From assembly GCA_965116115.1 (NCBI GenBank), contig OZ220486.1, positions 4,650,001 through 4,714,000 of the forward strand: a DNA stretch of 64,000 nt, written 5' to 3'. Of this stretch, positions 16,993-26,206 are shown in pieces; the first letter of the stretch is position 1; every line of letters starts with the position of its first letter. This stretch comes from JAPOXR01 sp965116115 (GTDB lineage Bacteria; Pseudomonadota; Alphaproteobacteria; Rhodobacterales; Rhodobacteraceae). The notes under the pieces were generated by a model, which saw only the letters and a program-made list of their open reading frames with translations, ran no database searches and had not been told where the DNA came from. The position numbers and the translations under genes are program-made.

Positions 16993-19320
16993 TTGCCCGG
17001 CATGGCCCTGTATCACGAATTCAGCAATATCGGTTTCGCGGGCCGACGCCGCACATTCCCAGGGTTTCCGAAAAGGTCCGACGCGATCCGGCGAACGCTT
17101 CCGCCGCGCGGGGCCGTGAGCTTCGATCTCAAGACGGACGACATCCTTTCGATTCGCCCGCTCGGCAAGGGACAGTCGCTGGATTTGCTGGTGTTCGGCG
17201 GCGGCGGACGGCTTTGCCCGCGGCTGCTCGGACTGGAGCAGGATTCCATGGTCGGAACCGCTTCCTTCGACAGCGCGGCCTTGCGCGGCTGGCTCGAGCG
17301 GAAAGGCGCCGCCGCGCCGGAGACGTTCGCGTCCGCGGAGGTTGAGATTGATGATCTCGTCGCGCTGAAAGCCCGGAAGGCCTGCGCCGTTTGGGCCGTT
17401 CGCCCGGTGGATGCTGAAATGCTCGTCGCCGCAGCCTCCGCCGGCCTGATCGAAGTCTCGCACAAACCGGCGTCTTCCGGTTGCCGCGCGCCGCTGCCGC
17501 CGCCGCTCGGCGACATCCGCGAGGAGTTCACGGTGCGCCGCGGCACCGCCGAGGCTTACGAGGTGAGCGCCCGGGAGTTCGTTCAGATCATCGACGTCGA
17601 GGGGCAGCAGTGTTCGGACTTCCAGGCCTTCCGGAGCGAGCCTCTGGACGCGGGCGTCGAATTGAGGATCGACGGCACTGCGACAAGGACGATGGTGCGC
17701 TGCGCCTATCCCGGCCCGGGATTGCTGGACAAGTTCTTTGACCGGGAGCTTCGGCCGATGATGCGGCTTGTTCATGACACATGCGGAAAACACGACACTT
17801 TCGGGATGGCCTGCACGGCGCGCGGATACGAGGAACGCGGCTTTCCCGGACATCTGAACTGTTCTGACAACATCTCCGCCGAACTCGGACCTTACGGCGT
17901 CGCATGTCGCCCTGCCTGGCCCGCGGTCAATTTTTTTTGGAGCACATGGGTCGACCGGAACTCGCACCGGCTGATGACCGAGGAGAGCCGCTCGCGCCCC
18001 GGCGACTACGTTGCGCTTGAGGCTCTGGACGACCTGGTCTGCGTCAGCACCGCCTGCCCGGACGACATTGATCCCATCAACGGCTGGAACCCGACGGACG
18101 TTCATGTCAGGATTTACCGCCCGGACGCGCCGATCCGCCGCGCCGCGGCATACCGTGAAAGGGAAGATGCGCCGATGTCGCTGACCTGTGAAAGCGCCTT
18201 TCATCCGGCGACGTCGAAACTGACCGGCCACTTCGCCCCCTCCCGGGACGTCTGGACGGCGGTCACCTACCCCTCGGTCGGAACCATCGGCGAATACTGG
18301 GCGTGCCGACGGAAGGTGACGCTGCAGGACATGTCCAGCCTCAGAAAATACGATATCATCGGGCCCGACGCCGAGCGCCTTCTCCAGCGGACGCTGACCA
18401 GAGATATCGCGCGGATCGCTGTCTGGCGCGGCGCCTATGCGCTGATATGCGACGAAACCGGATCGGTGATTGACGACGGAACGCTGTTTCGTCTCGGTCA
18501 GGAACTGTTCCGGTGGTGCTGCGGATCGGAGGAGAGCGCGCGCGCTCTCAAGCGGACCGCCGACGCGGAAGGTTTTCAGGCGCGGATACACGGAATGGGC
18601 GGCGCGTTGCCGAATCTCGCGCTGCAAGGCCCGTTCTCCCGCGACGCGCTGCGCAAGATCGTGTTCACCCAGCCGACCGTCCCCGCTCTTGATGATCTGA
18701 AACGGTTCGGCGTCACCACGGCACGCCTCGGCGACCGCGACGGCATACCCTTCATGCTGGCCAGGTCGGGCTACACCGGGGAACTCGGATACGAACTCTT
18801 CTGCTCCGTTTCGGACGCGCCGAAGCTCTGGGACGCTGTCATGGCGGCGGGCAGGGAGTTCGGCATCGTTCCGATGGGTTCGGCAGCGCTCGAGATCCTT
18901 CGCATCGAGGCGGGCTTCGCTGCCCGGGACGCCGAATTCTCTCCGGGGGTCGACGCCCATGAGGCCGGTCTCAGCTTCGCCGTCAATCTCGGAAAGAGCG
19001 ACTTCATCGGCAGGGCGGCGCTTGAGCGCAATGCGCGGGAACCGCGCAAAGCGCTCAGAGGGTTGATTTTCGAGAGCTGTGAAGCGCCGCTTTCCGGATC
19101 CGCCGTATATTCGGGCGAGCGGCCCGTCGGCGTCGTGACCTCGGCGACCTCGTCTCCGATGCGCGAGCGCGCGATCGCCATGGCGCGGATCGCGGTCGAG
19201 TCCGCCGCCGCCGGCGCGGAACTGGAAGTCGGACAGCTTGACGGGCGGATGAAGCGCCTGCCCGCGACCGTATGCGATCTTCCCTTCTACGATCCGGAAA
19301 GAGAAAGGGCGCGCGCATGA
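16993..19320 (+). CDS. DUF1989-GcvT fusion: probable methylated-amine demethylase
   Basis: 775 residues with two parts. Residues about 170-370 are a DUF1989 (urea-carboxylase-associated) domain: VQIIDVEGQQCSDFQAF, HDTCGKHDTFGM and NFFWSTWVDRNS hold the conserved Cys and His. Residues about 390-770 are a GcvT/DmdA-type folate aminomethyltransferase: LQDMSSLRKYDIIGPDA, RSGYTGELGYELF, LRIEAGFAARD and the C-terminal barrel PVGVVTSATSSP. Residues 1-150 may be another DUF1989-like segment. It overlaps the ProV gene by 4 bp in an operon with a betaine/choline-type importer. It likely acts on an imported N- or S-methyl compound by passing a methyl or methylene group to tetrahydrofolate. Substrate unknown. 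Start TTG 16993 follows GGAG; ATG 17002 is the alternative. Confidence 0.82.
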   Translation: MPGMALYHEFSNIGFAGRRRTFPGFPKRSDAIRRTLPPRGAVSFDLKTDDILSIRPLGKGQSLDLLVFGGGGRLCPRLLGLEQDSMVGTASFDSAALRGWLERKGAAAPETFASAEVEIDDLVALKARKACAVWAVRPVDAEMLVAAASAGLIEVSHKPASSGCRAPLPPPLGDIREEFTVRRGTAEAYEVSAREFVQIIDVEGQQCSDFQAFRSEPLDAGVELRIDGTATRTMVRCAYPGPGLLDKFFDRELRPMMRLVHDTCGKHDTFGMACTARGYEERGFPGHLNCSDNISAELGPYGVACRPAWPAVNFFWSTWVDRNSHRLMTEESRSRPGDYVALEALDDLVCVSTACPDDIDPINGWNPTDVHVRIYRPDAPIRRAAAYREREDAPMSLTCESAFHPATSKLTGHFAPSRDVWTAVTYPSVGTIGEYWACRRKVTLQDMSSLRKYDIIGPDAERLLQRTLTRDIARIAVWRGAYALICDETGSVIDDGTLFRLGQELFRWCCGSEESARALKRTADAEGFQARIHGMGGALPNLALQGPFSRDALRKIVFTQPTVPALDDLKRFGVTTARLGDRDGIPFMLARSGYTGELGYELFCSVSDAPKLWDAVMAAGREFGIVPMGSAALEILRIEAGFAARDAEFSPGVDAHEAGLSFAVNLGKSDFIGRAALERNAREPRKALRGLIFESCEAPLSGSAVYSGERPVGVVTSATSSPMRERAIAMARIAVESAAAGAELEVGQLDGRMKRLPATVCDLPFYDPERERARA

Positions 19321-20372
19321 ACGGCCCCGTGATTGAACTGGAAGGCGTATGGAAGGTCTTCGGGGACCGCGCCGCCGAAGCCATGGCGGCGATCCGGTCC
19401 GAGGGTTTGAGCAAGGCCGACGCGCTGGAACGGTATGAAGCCGTGGTGGGCGTTCGCGACGCGGGTTTTTCGGTCAGCGAAGGAGAGATTTTTTGCCTGA
19501 TGGGTCTGTCCGGCTCGGGCAAATCGACGCTTGTCCGCCATATCAACCGGCTGATCGAACCTTCGGCAGGAACGATCCGCATCCTCGGAGAGGACATCGG
19601 CGCGATGCCGCCGGACGAACTCCGGGCGCTCCGGGGCGAAAAGATCGGAATGGTCTTTCAGAATATGGCCCTGCTGCCCCACCGGTCGGTGCGCGACAAT
19701 ATCGCCTTCGGCCTCGAACTCCGGGGAATGGACGCCTTCAGCCGCGCCCGGATCGCCGGCCGCACGCTTGAGACCGTTTCGCTCCACGGTTACGGCGACA
19801 GGCTGCCGTCCGAACTTTCCGGCGGCATGCAGCAGCGGGTCGGTTTGGCGCGGGCGCTTGCCGCCGATCCCGACATCCTGTTGATGGACGAGCCGTTCTC
19901 GGCGCTTGATCCGCTGATCCGCCGCAACCTTCAGGACGAGTTCCTGAATCTCTCTTCAGACATGAACAAAACCACGGTGTTCATCACCCATGATCTGGAC
20001 GAGGCGATCCGGATGGGCGACAGGGTCGGGATCATGAAAGACGGCGAGATTGTCCAGATAGGAACGGCCGAAGACATCGTGACTTCCCCCGTCGATGACT
20101 ACGTGGCGGATTTCGTGGCGGGGATTTCCCGGCTGAAGCTTGTTTCCGCCGCCAAAATCATGGTTCCGCTTGAAGAATTCGAAGCGCGGAACGGACCTCT
20201 CGACCAGGCGGCGGCGCATCCGTCGGCATGTCCTGAGGACGACCTCGATACCCTCGTCGGACTGAGCGCCCATGCGGACCAGCCGGTTCTGATAAAGGCT
20301 GACGGCGGAATCCGCGGCGTGGTCGACAAGTCCGCGCTTTTGCTCGGTCTGCGGGGGAGTTCCGCCGCATGA
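19317..20372 (+). CDS. quaternary-amine ABC importer, ATP-binding subunit (ProV/OpuAA type)
   Basis: Powers uptake through the following permease. 351 residues. Walker A GLSGSGKSTL, Q-loop FQNMALLPH, signature LSGGMQQRVG, Walker B ILLMDEPFSALD and switch THDLDEA are all intact. The N-terminal extension (WKVFGDRAAEAMAAIRSEGLSKADALERY) is typical of the ProV/OpuAA group. The C-terminal 80 residues resemble a single shortened CBS-type module. It starts by ATGA overlap with the DUF1989-GcvT gene and ends overlapping the permease, so all are translationally coupled. Confidence 0.93.
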   Translation: MNGPVIELEGVWKVFGDRAAEAMAAIRSEGLSKADALERYEAVVGVRDAGFSVSEGEIFCLMGLSGSGKSTLVRHINRLIEPSAGTIRILGEDIGAMPPDELRALRGEKIGMVFQNMALLPHRSVRDNIAFGLELRGMDAFSRARIAGRTLETVSLHGYGDRLPSELSGGMQQRVGLARALAADPDILLMDEPFSALDPLIRRNLQDEFLNLSSDMNKTTVFITHDLDEAIRMGDRVGIMKDGEIVQIGTAEDIVTSPVDDYVADFVAGISRLKLVSAAKIMVPLEEFEARNGPLDQAAAHPSACPEDDLDTLVGLSAHADQPVLIKADGGIRGVVDKSALLLGLRGSSAA

Positions 20373-22180
20373 TGGAGTCTCCGGCCACAGACGCCGCCGG
20401 GGAACGCGACACTTCGGTCCGGGCATTCGCAGGCGGCGGCGCACTTTACTACGTCCAGACCTTCGAGAAAATCGAGAAAAACGCTCTCCCTGCATGGCAC
20501 ATGAACCGGTGGGCACTGCTGATTCCGTGGTTCTGGGCGGGTCTGCGGGGAATCTGGCTGGTTTTCTGGACTTCCCTGGCGATTGATCTTCTGGGCGTCG
20601 TCTGTCTGATGCAGGTGGTGAAGTTCAGCCCGCTTCTTGCCGAGGCGCAGGCCAACGCAGCCGAAAACACCACGCTCATCGAGCGCTATTCGCGCTGGAT
20701 TTTCAATTTCGGCGCCGCCGGCGTCGTGATCCTGGCGGCGGGCCGGCTGTGTATCGGCGCCTTCGCGGACCGCTGGTACTACCGGCAATATACGCGCTGG
20801 CGCATTGATCCGAAGGCTGCGAACGGGGTCGACGCGCGGCGTCTCGTTCTCGCCGGTCTGATTCTGCTTCTTATCGTGCCGCTGACCGTTTACCGTGCGG
20901 CTCAGCAGCGTTTGGACGGACGCGCCTGTCTGAATCTGATCCGCGCCGAGGAAGCGACCGATGCCCTCCTGCTGCGGACAGGAACCGCCGATTACGTCCG
21001 CCTCACAGCCGTTCTGCAGTCCCGATTTGACTCCCTTGCCGATGAGGCCGCCGCACTGGAGTCCATTGACGGCCGGACGGCGGAACAGAACTCCCGGAGA
21101 GTCGAGCTGCGCAGGCTCCTTCGGGATGCCGGCCGCGAGTTGGACACCGTGCGGACCGCGGCCGCTGTCGGTGCGCGTGAAAAATTCGACTGCTGGTTCA
21201 TCGACGATTTCCCGACTTTGGCCCGTCTGGATCCGCCTGAAGACGTGGTCTACCGCCGGGCTCCCGACGAAGAAGCCATCGCCGCCGGAAATGAAGGCGC
21301 GACGAAAGTCGTGCGGATCGTCAAGGATCCGGTCGAGGGGCGCAAAGTCAATGTTTTCACCTATTCCGCCGAGTCGATCGATATTTCGATCAACCGTCTG
21401 CGGGCCGGTTTCGCCGGCGTTTTCGATGCCATGACCAACATCCTCAGACAATCGCTGATCCGGGTCGAAATCGTGTTCATGCAGACGCCGTGGCCGGTCA
21501 TTTCCTTCGTTTTTCTCGCTCTCGCCTGGCGGTACACCGGCAGAGCGACGATGATCTTCGTCGGAGGATGCCTCGCGTTTCTTGCGGTTTTCGAACTGTG
21601 GCAGGTGGCCATGCAGACGATGGCCCTGGTGGTGGTCTCGACGGCGCTCTGCATTCTCGCGGGTCTTCCCGTCGGCATCTGGATGGCCAAGAACAAATGG
21701 GCCAAATGGATCACAGAACCCATTCTGGATGTGATGCAGACGATCCCGTCGCTGAGTTATCTCGTGCCGGCGGTGGCGTTTTTCGGGATTTCGCAGCCTC
21801 CGGCGGTTCTCGCCACGGTCGTTTTCGCGATGCCGCCGATGATCAAGCTGACGGCTCTCGGCATTCTGCAGGTTCCCGAAAGCACGAAAGAGGCGGGCCT
21901 GGCTTTCGGCGCGTCAGAACGCCAGCTGCTGACCAAAATCGAATTGCCGATGGCCGTTCCATCCATTATGGCGGGACTGAACCAGACCATCATGCTTGCG
22001 CTCAGCATGGCGACGATCTCGGCCTTTATCGGGGCTGAGGGACTCGGAGCCATCGTTACGGCTGCGCTGGGCGACGCTCAGGCGGGAAAGGGACTTCTTG
22101 CGGGCGTCGCCATCGCTCTTGTCGCGATGATGATTGACCGCATTCTGAAGGGGATCCGGGCTTCATTCAGCCGGATCTGA
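20369..22180 (+). CDS. quaternary-amine ABC importer, oversized permease (ProW/OpuAB type)
   Basis: Inner-membrane channel subunit. 603 residues, about twice the usual ProW length. The C-terminal third (about 390-600) is a standard MetI-type permease with the EAA loop EAGLAFGASERQLLTKIELPMAVPS and FIGAEGLGAIV. The N-terminal part adds two or three membrane segments (near 50-70, 110-130, 165-185) and a charged, partly coiled-coil periplasmic-like region (about 190-330). ATG 20369 overlaps the proV stop. ProX is 30 bp downstream. The extra region may interact with the binding protein or anchor the complex; this is inference. Confidence 0.9.
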   Translation: MMESPATDAAGERDTSVRAFAGGGALYYVQTFEKIEKNALPAWHMNRWALLIPWFWAGLRGIWLVFWTSLAIDLLGVVCLMQVVKFSPLLAEAQANAAENTTLIERYSRWIFNFGAAGVVILAAGRLCIGAFADRWYYRQYTRWRIDPKAANGVDARRLVLAGLILLLIVPLTVYRAAQQRLDGRACLNLIRAEEATDALLLRTGTADYVRLTAVLQSRFDSLADEAAALESIDGRTAEQNSRRVELRRLLRDAGRELDTVRTAAAVGAREKFDCWFIDDFPTLARLDPPEDVVYRRAPDEEAIAAGNEGATKVVRIVKDPVEGRKVNVFTYSAESIDISINRLRAGFAGVFDAMTNILRQSLIRVEIVFMQTPWPVISFVFLALAWRYTGRATMIFVGGCLAFLAVFELWQVAMQTMALVVVSTALCILAGLPVGIWMAKNKWAKWITEPILDVMQTIPSLSYLVPAVAFFGISQPPAVLATVVFAMPPMIKLTALGILQVPESTKEAGLAFGASERQLLTKIELPMAVPSIMAGLNQTIMLALSMATISAFIGAEGLGAIVTAALGDAQAGKGLLAGVAIALVAMMIDRILKGIRASFSRI

Positions 22181-22210
22181 ACACAACCACAGCCTACAAG
22201 GAGGCAAAAA

Positions 22211-23164
22211 ATGAACGATCTGCTCAAAATGAGCGCGGTCTGCGCCGCTCTGGCGGCCGGATCGGCCGCTTGCGCGCAGGAGAAAGTGTCGGTCGCCGAA
22301 CCCAGCTGGAACGGCGCCCGCGCGATCGCGCACGTGATGACAGCGGTCATCAACGGTCCGCTGGGTTCTGAGGCGGAAATACTGACAGGCATGAATCAGC
22401 AGCCTGTCATCTTCGCGGGAATGGACAAGGGCGACGGCTCGGTCGATGTCCATCCGGACATGTGGATGCCCAACTGGCAGTCCGCTTGGGACGAATATAT
22501 CGAGGACAAGCAGACCGTTGATCACAACAATCCCTACAAGGGCACCTCGAACATTTATGTTCCGAGCTATATGGCCGACAAAGTCCAGTCCATCGAGGAC
22601 CTGAGAAATCCTGAGATCGCCGCAATGTTCGACACTGACGGCGACGGCCTCGGCGAATACTGGGCCGGAGACGTGACCTGGGCGTCGACCAAGCGCTGGC
22701 AGATCAAGTTCAAGTCTTACGGGCTCGACGGCCTGTGGGAACCGAATATCGTCTCTGCCGACACCTTCAAGGCGGGCCTCGCCGCGGCGTACGCATCATC
22801 GAAACCGCAGCTGTTCTATTACTGGACTCCGGAAGCGCTGCACGTTCAGTATGACCTGTCGATTGTCGAAGAACCGGAGCGTTTTGAAGGCTGCGAGGAG
22901 GTCGATCTCGGAGCCGAAAACTGGCTGGAGGTGTCTCACTTCGAGTGCGTTATCGCTCCGAACGACGTCTACATCGCCTTCTCGAAGTCGCTGTGGGAGC
23001 GCAATCCGGCGGCGGCGTGGATGTTGATGAACGTCCAGTTCACCGGCGATGAGGTCAACACCTGGATCGTCGAGATGTTCGAGAACAAGCGTGATCCCCA
23101 AGAGGTCGCGGAAGAGTGGATCGCCGATAATCCGGACACCGTGAACGCTTGGATCAACAGTTGA
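22211..23164 (+). CDS. quaternary-amine ABC importer, periplasmic binding protein (ProX/OpuAC type)
   Basis: Captures the substrate in the periplasm. 317 residues. A signal peptide ends near residue 22 (AALAAGSAACA, then QEKVSV). The OpuAC domain follows: VAEPSWNGARAIAH, then the Trp/Tyr-rich stretches DVHPDMWMPNWQSAWDEY and LFYYWTPEAL, which suit an aromatic cage for a methylated cation. A strong AAGGAGG ribosome site precedes ATG 22211. Last gene of the operon; a hairpin terminator follows at once. Confidence 0.93.
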   Translation: MNDLLKMSAVCAALAAGSAACAQEKVSVAEPSWNGARAIAHVMTAVINGPLGSEAEILTGMNQQPVIFAGMDKGDGSVDVHPDMWMPNWQSAWDEYIEDKQTVDHNNPYKGTSNIYVPSYMADKVQSIEDLRNPEIAAMFDTDGDGLGEYWAGDVTWASTKRWQIKFKSYGLDGLWEPNIVSADTFKAGLAAAYASSKPQLFYYWTPEALHVQYDLSIVEEPERFEGCEEVDLGAENWLEVSHFECVIAPNDVYIAFSKSLWERNPAAAWMLMNVQFTGDEVNTWIVEMFENKRDPQEVAEEWIADNPDTVNAWINS

Positions 23165-23171
23165 CGGGATA

Positions 23172-23215
23172 CGGAGCCCGAGACCGCGGCTAAGCCGCGG
23201 CGGTCCCGGGCTCCG
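23172..23215 (+). terminator. hairpin terminator after proX
   Basis: GC-rich inverted repeat starting 8 bp after the proX stop: CGGAGCCCG-AGACCGCGGC, loop TAA, then the complementary arm ending CGGGCTCCG, with a small bulge. No T-run follows, so it could be a terminator or a 3' mRNA-stabilising hairpin. Confidence 0.65.
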
Positions 23216-23602
23216 CCGTCCGGTCCGGATCGCGGACAGGCGGCGATCCCGCTGTTGACGACGGCTTTCCAAAGGCGTCGGGCCGGGCGGAAACCGGAAA
23301 AGCGCTTTGCGCGGCCGGTTCTGAATGTTGATGTCCGTTCCGGGAACAGCGGATGTAACGGGTGCGCAGCGGTGTCATTCCTCCGCCTGCGGCCGTTTGG
23401 ATGAAGAGCGGACGGCTCCGGCAACGCGATGACACGCCTTATCGTCCGGCGTTTCCTTCGCCGGAACGGCCGCCCGCGGAACGAATGCGGTTGCTGAAAG
23501 TGATTGATCCGGTTCTGACCGCAGAAGCGGACGCTTCTGCGCGGGACTCCGGGGTTTGGAAACGGCAGCGGCGGAAAACAACTGCGGATCGCGGAGAAAA
23601 TC
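23216..23602. other. intergenic stretch, no gene seen
   Basis: About 390 bp between the importer operon and the aminotransferase gene. No frame with coding character or known motif was found. The right end holds the GCGGAG ribosome site of the next gene and presumably its promoter. Confidence 0.6.
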
Positions 23603-24772
23603 ATGACTGAACTGAAGTTTTCCGACGGTTTGTCACGGCTGGGCACGGAGTCCGCGTTCGAGGTTTTGGAGAAGGCCCGGCAACTGGCCCTGAGCGGCCG
23701 GGACATCATCAATCTCGGCATAGGCCAGCCGGATTTCAGCACGCCCGCGCACATTGTGGAAGCGGCTGTCAAGGCGCTGCGAGACGGACATCACGGCTAT
23801 ACGCCCGCGAACGGCATTCCCGAACTGAGAGAGGCGGTCGCCGCCGACCTGCGCCGTCGGCACGGGGCGGAGGTCAGTCCCGGCAACATCGTGGTTGTTC
23901 CGGGAGGAAAACCGACAATGTTCTTCGCAATGCTCATGTTCGGGCAGCCGGGTGCGGAAATCATGTATCCGAACCCCGGCTTTCCGATCTATGAGAGCAT
24001 GATCCGCTATTCGGGGGCGACGCCGGTTCCAGTCGCGCTGGAAGAGGCGAAAGGGTTCGCGTTTTCGGCGGAGTCGGTTCTGAGCCGGATCACCGAGCGC
24101 ACAAGCCTGATCATTGTTAACTCTCCCGCGAACCCGACCGGCGGGGTCACGCCGAAGGAAGAGATGGACAAACTGGCCGAAGGGCTGGAGAAGCGCCCCC
24201 GGACGGCCGTCCTGTCAGATGAAATCTACTCCAACATGCTCTATGGCGGACGGCGGCACGCCTCATTCCTTCAATACCCTGAATTGCGTGACAGACTGAT
24301 CGTGCTTGACGGCTGGTCGAAGACGTATGCGATGACCGGCTGGCGCATCGGATACGCTGTCTGGCCCGACAGCTGCGTTGAGCATGTCACGCGGCTGTGC
24401 ATTAATGACCATTCATGTGTGAATGCCGCCGCGCAGCATGCCGGAATCGCGGCGCTGGAGGGCCCACAGGATGAGGTGAGGCGCATGGTTTCGGAATTCG
24501 ATTCCCGCCGCCGGATCATCGTTGACGGTCTGAACGGCATTCCCGGTTTCCGGTGCGCCGCCGCCGCGGGCGCTTTCTACGCGTTTCCCAACATCGAGGG
24601 CACGGGGCTTTCTTCGAAGGAATTCCAGAACAGGATGCTGGAGGACGCCGGAGTCGCAACGGTGTCCGGCACGTCGTTCGGTGCCTGGGGAGAGGGTTAT
24701 GTCCGGTTTTCCTACGCGAATTCGGCGGAGAATATCCGGGAAGCGCTGCGCCGGGTCGCCGCCGCGCTTTAA
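23603..24772 (+). CDS. class I/II PLP-dependent aminotransferase
   Basis: 389 residues, full length for an AspC/AlaT-like fold-type I aminotransferase. Visible landmarks are NLGIGQPDFSTP near the N-terminus, GYTPANGIPELREAV, NSPANPTGG, DEIYSNMLYGG and the PLP lysine in LDGWSKTYAMTGWRIGY, ending with the substrate-binding Arg region GYVRFSYANS. The amino-acid specificity cannot be read from sequence. It has its own ribosome site (GGAG) and lies 440 bp after the importer operon on the same strand; a functional link is possible but not shown. Confidence 0.92.
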   Translation: MTELKFSDGLSRLGTESAFEVLEKARQLALSGRDIINLGIGQPDFSTPAHIVEAAVKALRDGHHGYTPANGIPELREAVAADLRRRHGAEVSPGNIVVVPGGKPTMFFAMLMFGQPGAEIMYPNPGFPIYESMIRYSGATPVPVALEEAKGFAFSAESVLSRITERTSLIIVNSPANPTGGVTPKEEMDKLAEGLEKRPRTAVLSDEIYSNMLYGGRRHASFLQYPELRDRLIVLDGWSKTYAMTGWRIGYAVWPDSCVEHVTRLCINDHSCVNAAAQHAGIAALEGPQDEVRRMVSEFDSRRRIIVDGLNGIPGFRCAAAAGAFYAFPNIEGTGLSSKEFQNRMLEDAGVATVSGTSFGAWGEGYVRFSYANSAENIREALRRVAAAL

Positions 24773-25198
24773 GGGCCGGACCGGCGGGCTTGGAACCGCC
24801 ATTGCCGACATCGGCTGCGTATCCGGATATCTCGCTGATTCCCGCTTCAGGACATCCGTCCGGAACAGCATACCGGCATTGGTTTCAGCGGAAGAACATC
24901 CGGTGTCTGTGGAGCTTGGCCGGCATGTCGGTATGGATCGGCAATCAGGATAGCTGTGTCCGCGGTACCTCGCCGCCGTCCTAAACGCGGCTGCGGATGG
25001 CGTCAAGCGTCTGTAATTCGAGATGTTCCGGGCGGCTGCGAAGCCCGGGGACGAACCCGGATTGCCGGCGGATCGGCCGGGTGAGCGCGGCGTCCGGATG
25101 GATTCCCCGGCCTGTGCGGCCATGGATACACGGTTGTATCCTCGCCGAAAGATCCCGGCTTCCGGTGCGGGAGGTTCCGCGTGCTTGCGAAGTCTGAG
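24773..25198. other. intergenic stretch, no gene seen
   Basis: About 425 bp between the aminotransferase gene and the first 96-bp repeat. Frames here have no motif or ribosome site worth calling. Confidence 0.6.
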
Positions 25199-25294
25199 AG
25201 CTTGTTCCATAATGCTGTATGCAGTATATGAGTTCGCTTAAATCACGTTTTGTATACTGTATATGGTATAAAAAATCGAATTTAGGAACAAACT
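25199..25294. repeat. 96-bp short repeat family C, copy 1
   Basis: AT-rich 96-bp element with inverted ends AGCTTGTTCC / GGAACAAACT. It is about 75-80 percent identical by eye to the copy at 26691-26786, which has the same length and orientation. No clear target duplication. It resembles a small MITE. Confidence 0.75.
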
Positions 25295-25316
25295 TTTAAG
25301 CACGCTGAACGCCGGA

Positions 25317-25652
25317 TCAATCAGGTTGACCGCCACCTGCTCCGGGGAGAGGCTGTGCCGCAAGACGAGAAAGCATCGTCTGCCTCAGTATGGCGTTCAT
25401 GCGGGACTGATAACCTTTGCCACCTGCTTTGAGCCAAGCCAGCACATCGGCGTCCAAGCGGACTGTGATCTGTTTTTTGACCGGGCGGTAATGCTCAAGC
25501 CGCTTCATCTCAGCGAGCTGTGTTTCGGTCAGTTCAGGGATGTCACTCGTGTCGATCCGATCATCGGGCATCGTGGTCAGGCTCTTGAGGTTCTCTTTTT
25601 GTGCTTCCGTCAAGGGCGGGAGCGTGTCGAGCGTATGTTCAACCTTCTTCAT
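25317..25652 (-). CDS. brnA: BrnA-type antitoxin
   Basis: Antitoxin of a type II BrnT/BrnA pair; binds and neutralises BrnT and represses the operon. 111 residues. The C-terminal ribbon-helix-helix is typical: KKQITVRLDADVLAWLKAGGKGYQ, then RMNAILRQTM. The N-terminal half (PPLTEAQKENLKSL, PELTETQLAEMKRLEH) is the toxin-binding part. Its ATG overlaps the last codons of brnT, so translation is coupled. Confidence 0.9.
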   Translation of the reverse strand: MKKVEHTLDTLPPLTEAQKENLKSLTTMPDDRIDTSDIPELTETQLAEMKRLEHYRPVKKQITVRLDADVLAWLKAGGKGYQSRMNAILRQTMLSRLAAQPLPGAGGGQPD

Positions 25653-25941
25653 ATCGCTTCCTTTCTTTACGTGTTGCAGGACGGGCCGAGATGATGCGGA
25701 TCACCTCAGTCGGCTCGTCTGCGGCCCCCTCTTCCGTGAACGTGTGGGCCACCAGCACCACAGTCAGGTCGTCGATTTGGCCGACTGTCTGCCAACGTTG
25801 TTCCTCGTCCTCGGTGTGATCCTGCACCGAGAGATGCAGCGGATTGAGGAACACGCGGGCTGCGGCTTCAAAGCTGACGCCATGCTTGCGCTGATTGGAG
25901 AGATTTTTGTCCTCATCCCATGTGAAGCGGAATGCCGTCAT
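25639..25941 (-). CDS. brnT: BrnT-type ribonuclease toxin
   Basis: RelE-fold ribonuclease toxin. About 100 residues. Family motifs are visible: FTWDEDKNLSNQRKHGVSFEAAARVF at the start and the C-terminal IRIISARPATRKERKRYEE, which carries the catalytic-region Arg residues. ATG 25941 is preferred; GTG 25947 is in frame. There is almost no leader and a perfect palindrome lies just upstream. It is the first gene of the brnTA operon. Confidence 0.92.
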   Translation of the reverse strand: MTAFRFTWDEDKNLSNQRKHGVSFEAAARVFLNPLHLSVQDHTEDEEQRWQTVGQIDDLTVVLVAHTFTEEGAADEPTEVIRIISARPATRKERKRYEEG

Positions 25942-25948
25942 TGGCACA

Positions 25949-25960
25949 ATGTAGCTACAT
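25949..25960. promoter_or_regulatory. brnTA operator palindrome
   Basis: Perfect 12-bp palindrome ATGTAGCTACAT immediately upstream of brnT, beside an AT-alternating run (TATATATAG, 25960-25968) that can serve as the -10 element of the leftward promoter. BrnA-type RHH proteins autorepress through such sites. Confidence 0.6.
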
Positions 25961-25969
25961 ATATATAGT

Positions 25970-26206
25970 TATGCAAGCCACTCTGTGAACTGAAGTGACG
26001 TTGCCCTGGAATACGTAATGTCTGCCAGAAAACCTCTGTTTTCAGTTATGGTCGGCAGCCGTTCCACTCAGCTGGAACGCCGGCCGGCGGCTGATCTGGG
26101 GCAGCTGAGCAGCGGAATTTAATCGTCAATGCCGAATTAACAGGCAGCCGCCGGAGCACGTTTGATCGCTCTTGAGCCGGGAGCAAGCGGCTGTTTCAAT
26201 GAAAAA
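25970..26206. other. spacer between brnTA and an IS110 fossil
   Basis: About 240 bp with no gene or recognised repeat. Confidence 0.5.

Noticed and set aside
16954..18960. A 668-codon open frame on the minus strand
   Set aside because: It is antisense to the DUF1989-GcvT gene, has no domain, and arises from GC-rich codon use.
20099..21451. A 450-codon minus-strand frame opposite proV/proW
   Set aside because: Antisense to two clearly identified transporter genes; no motif.
24413..25210. 265-codon minus-strand frame overlapping the aminotransferase
   Set aside because: Mostly antisense to a well-supported gene, with low-complexity composition.
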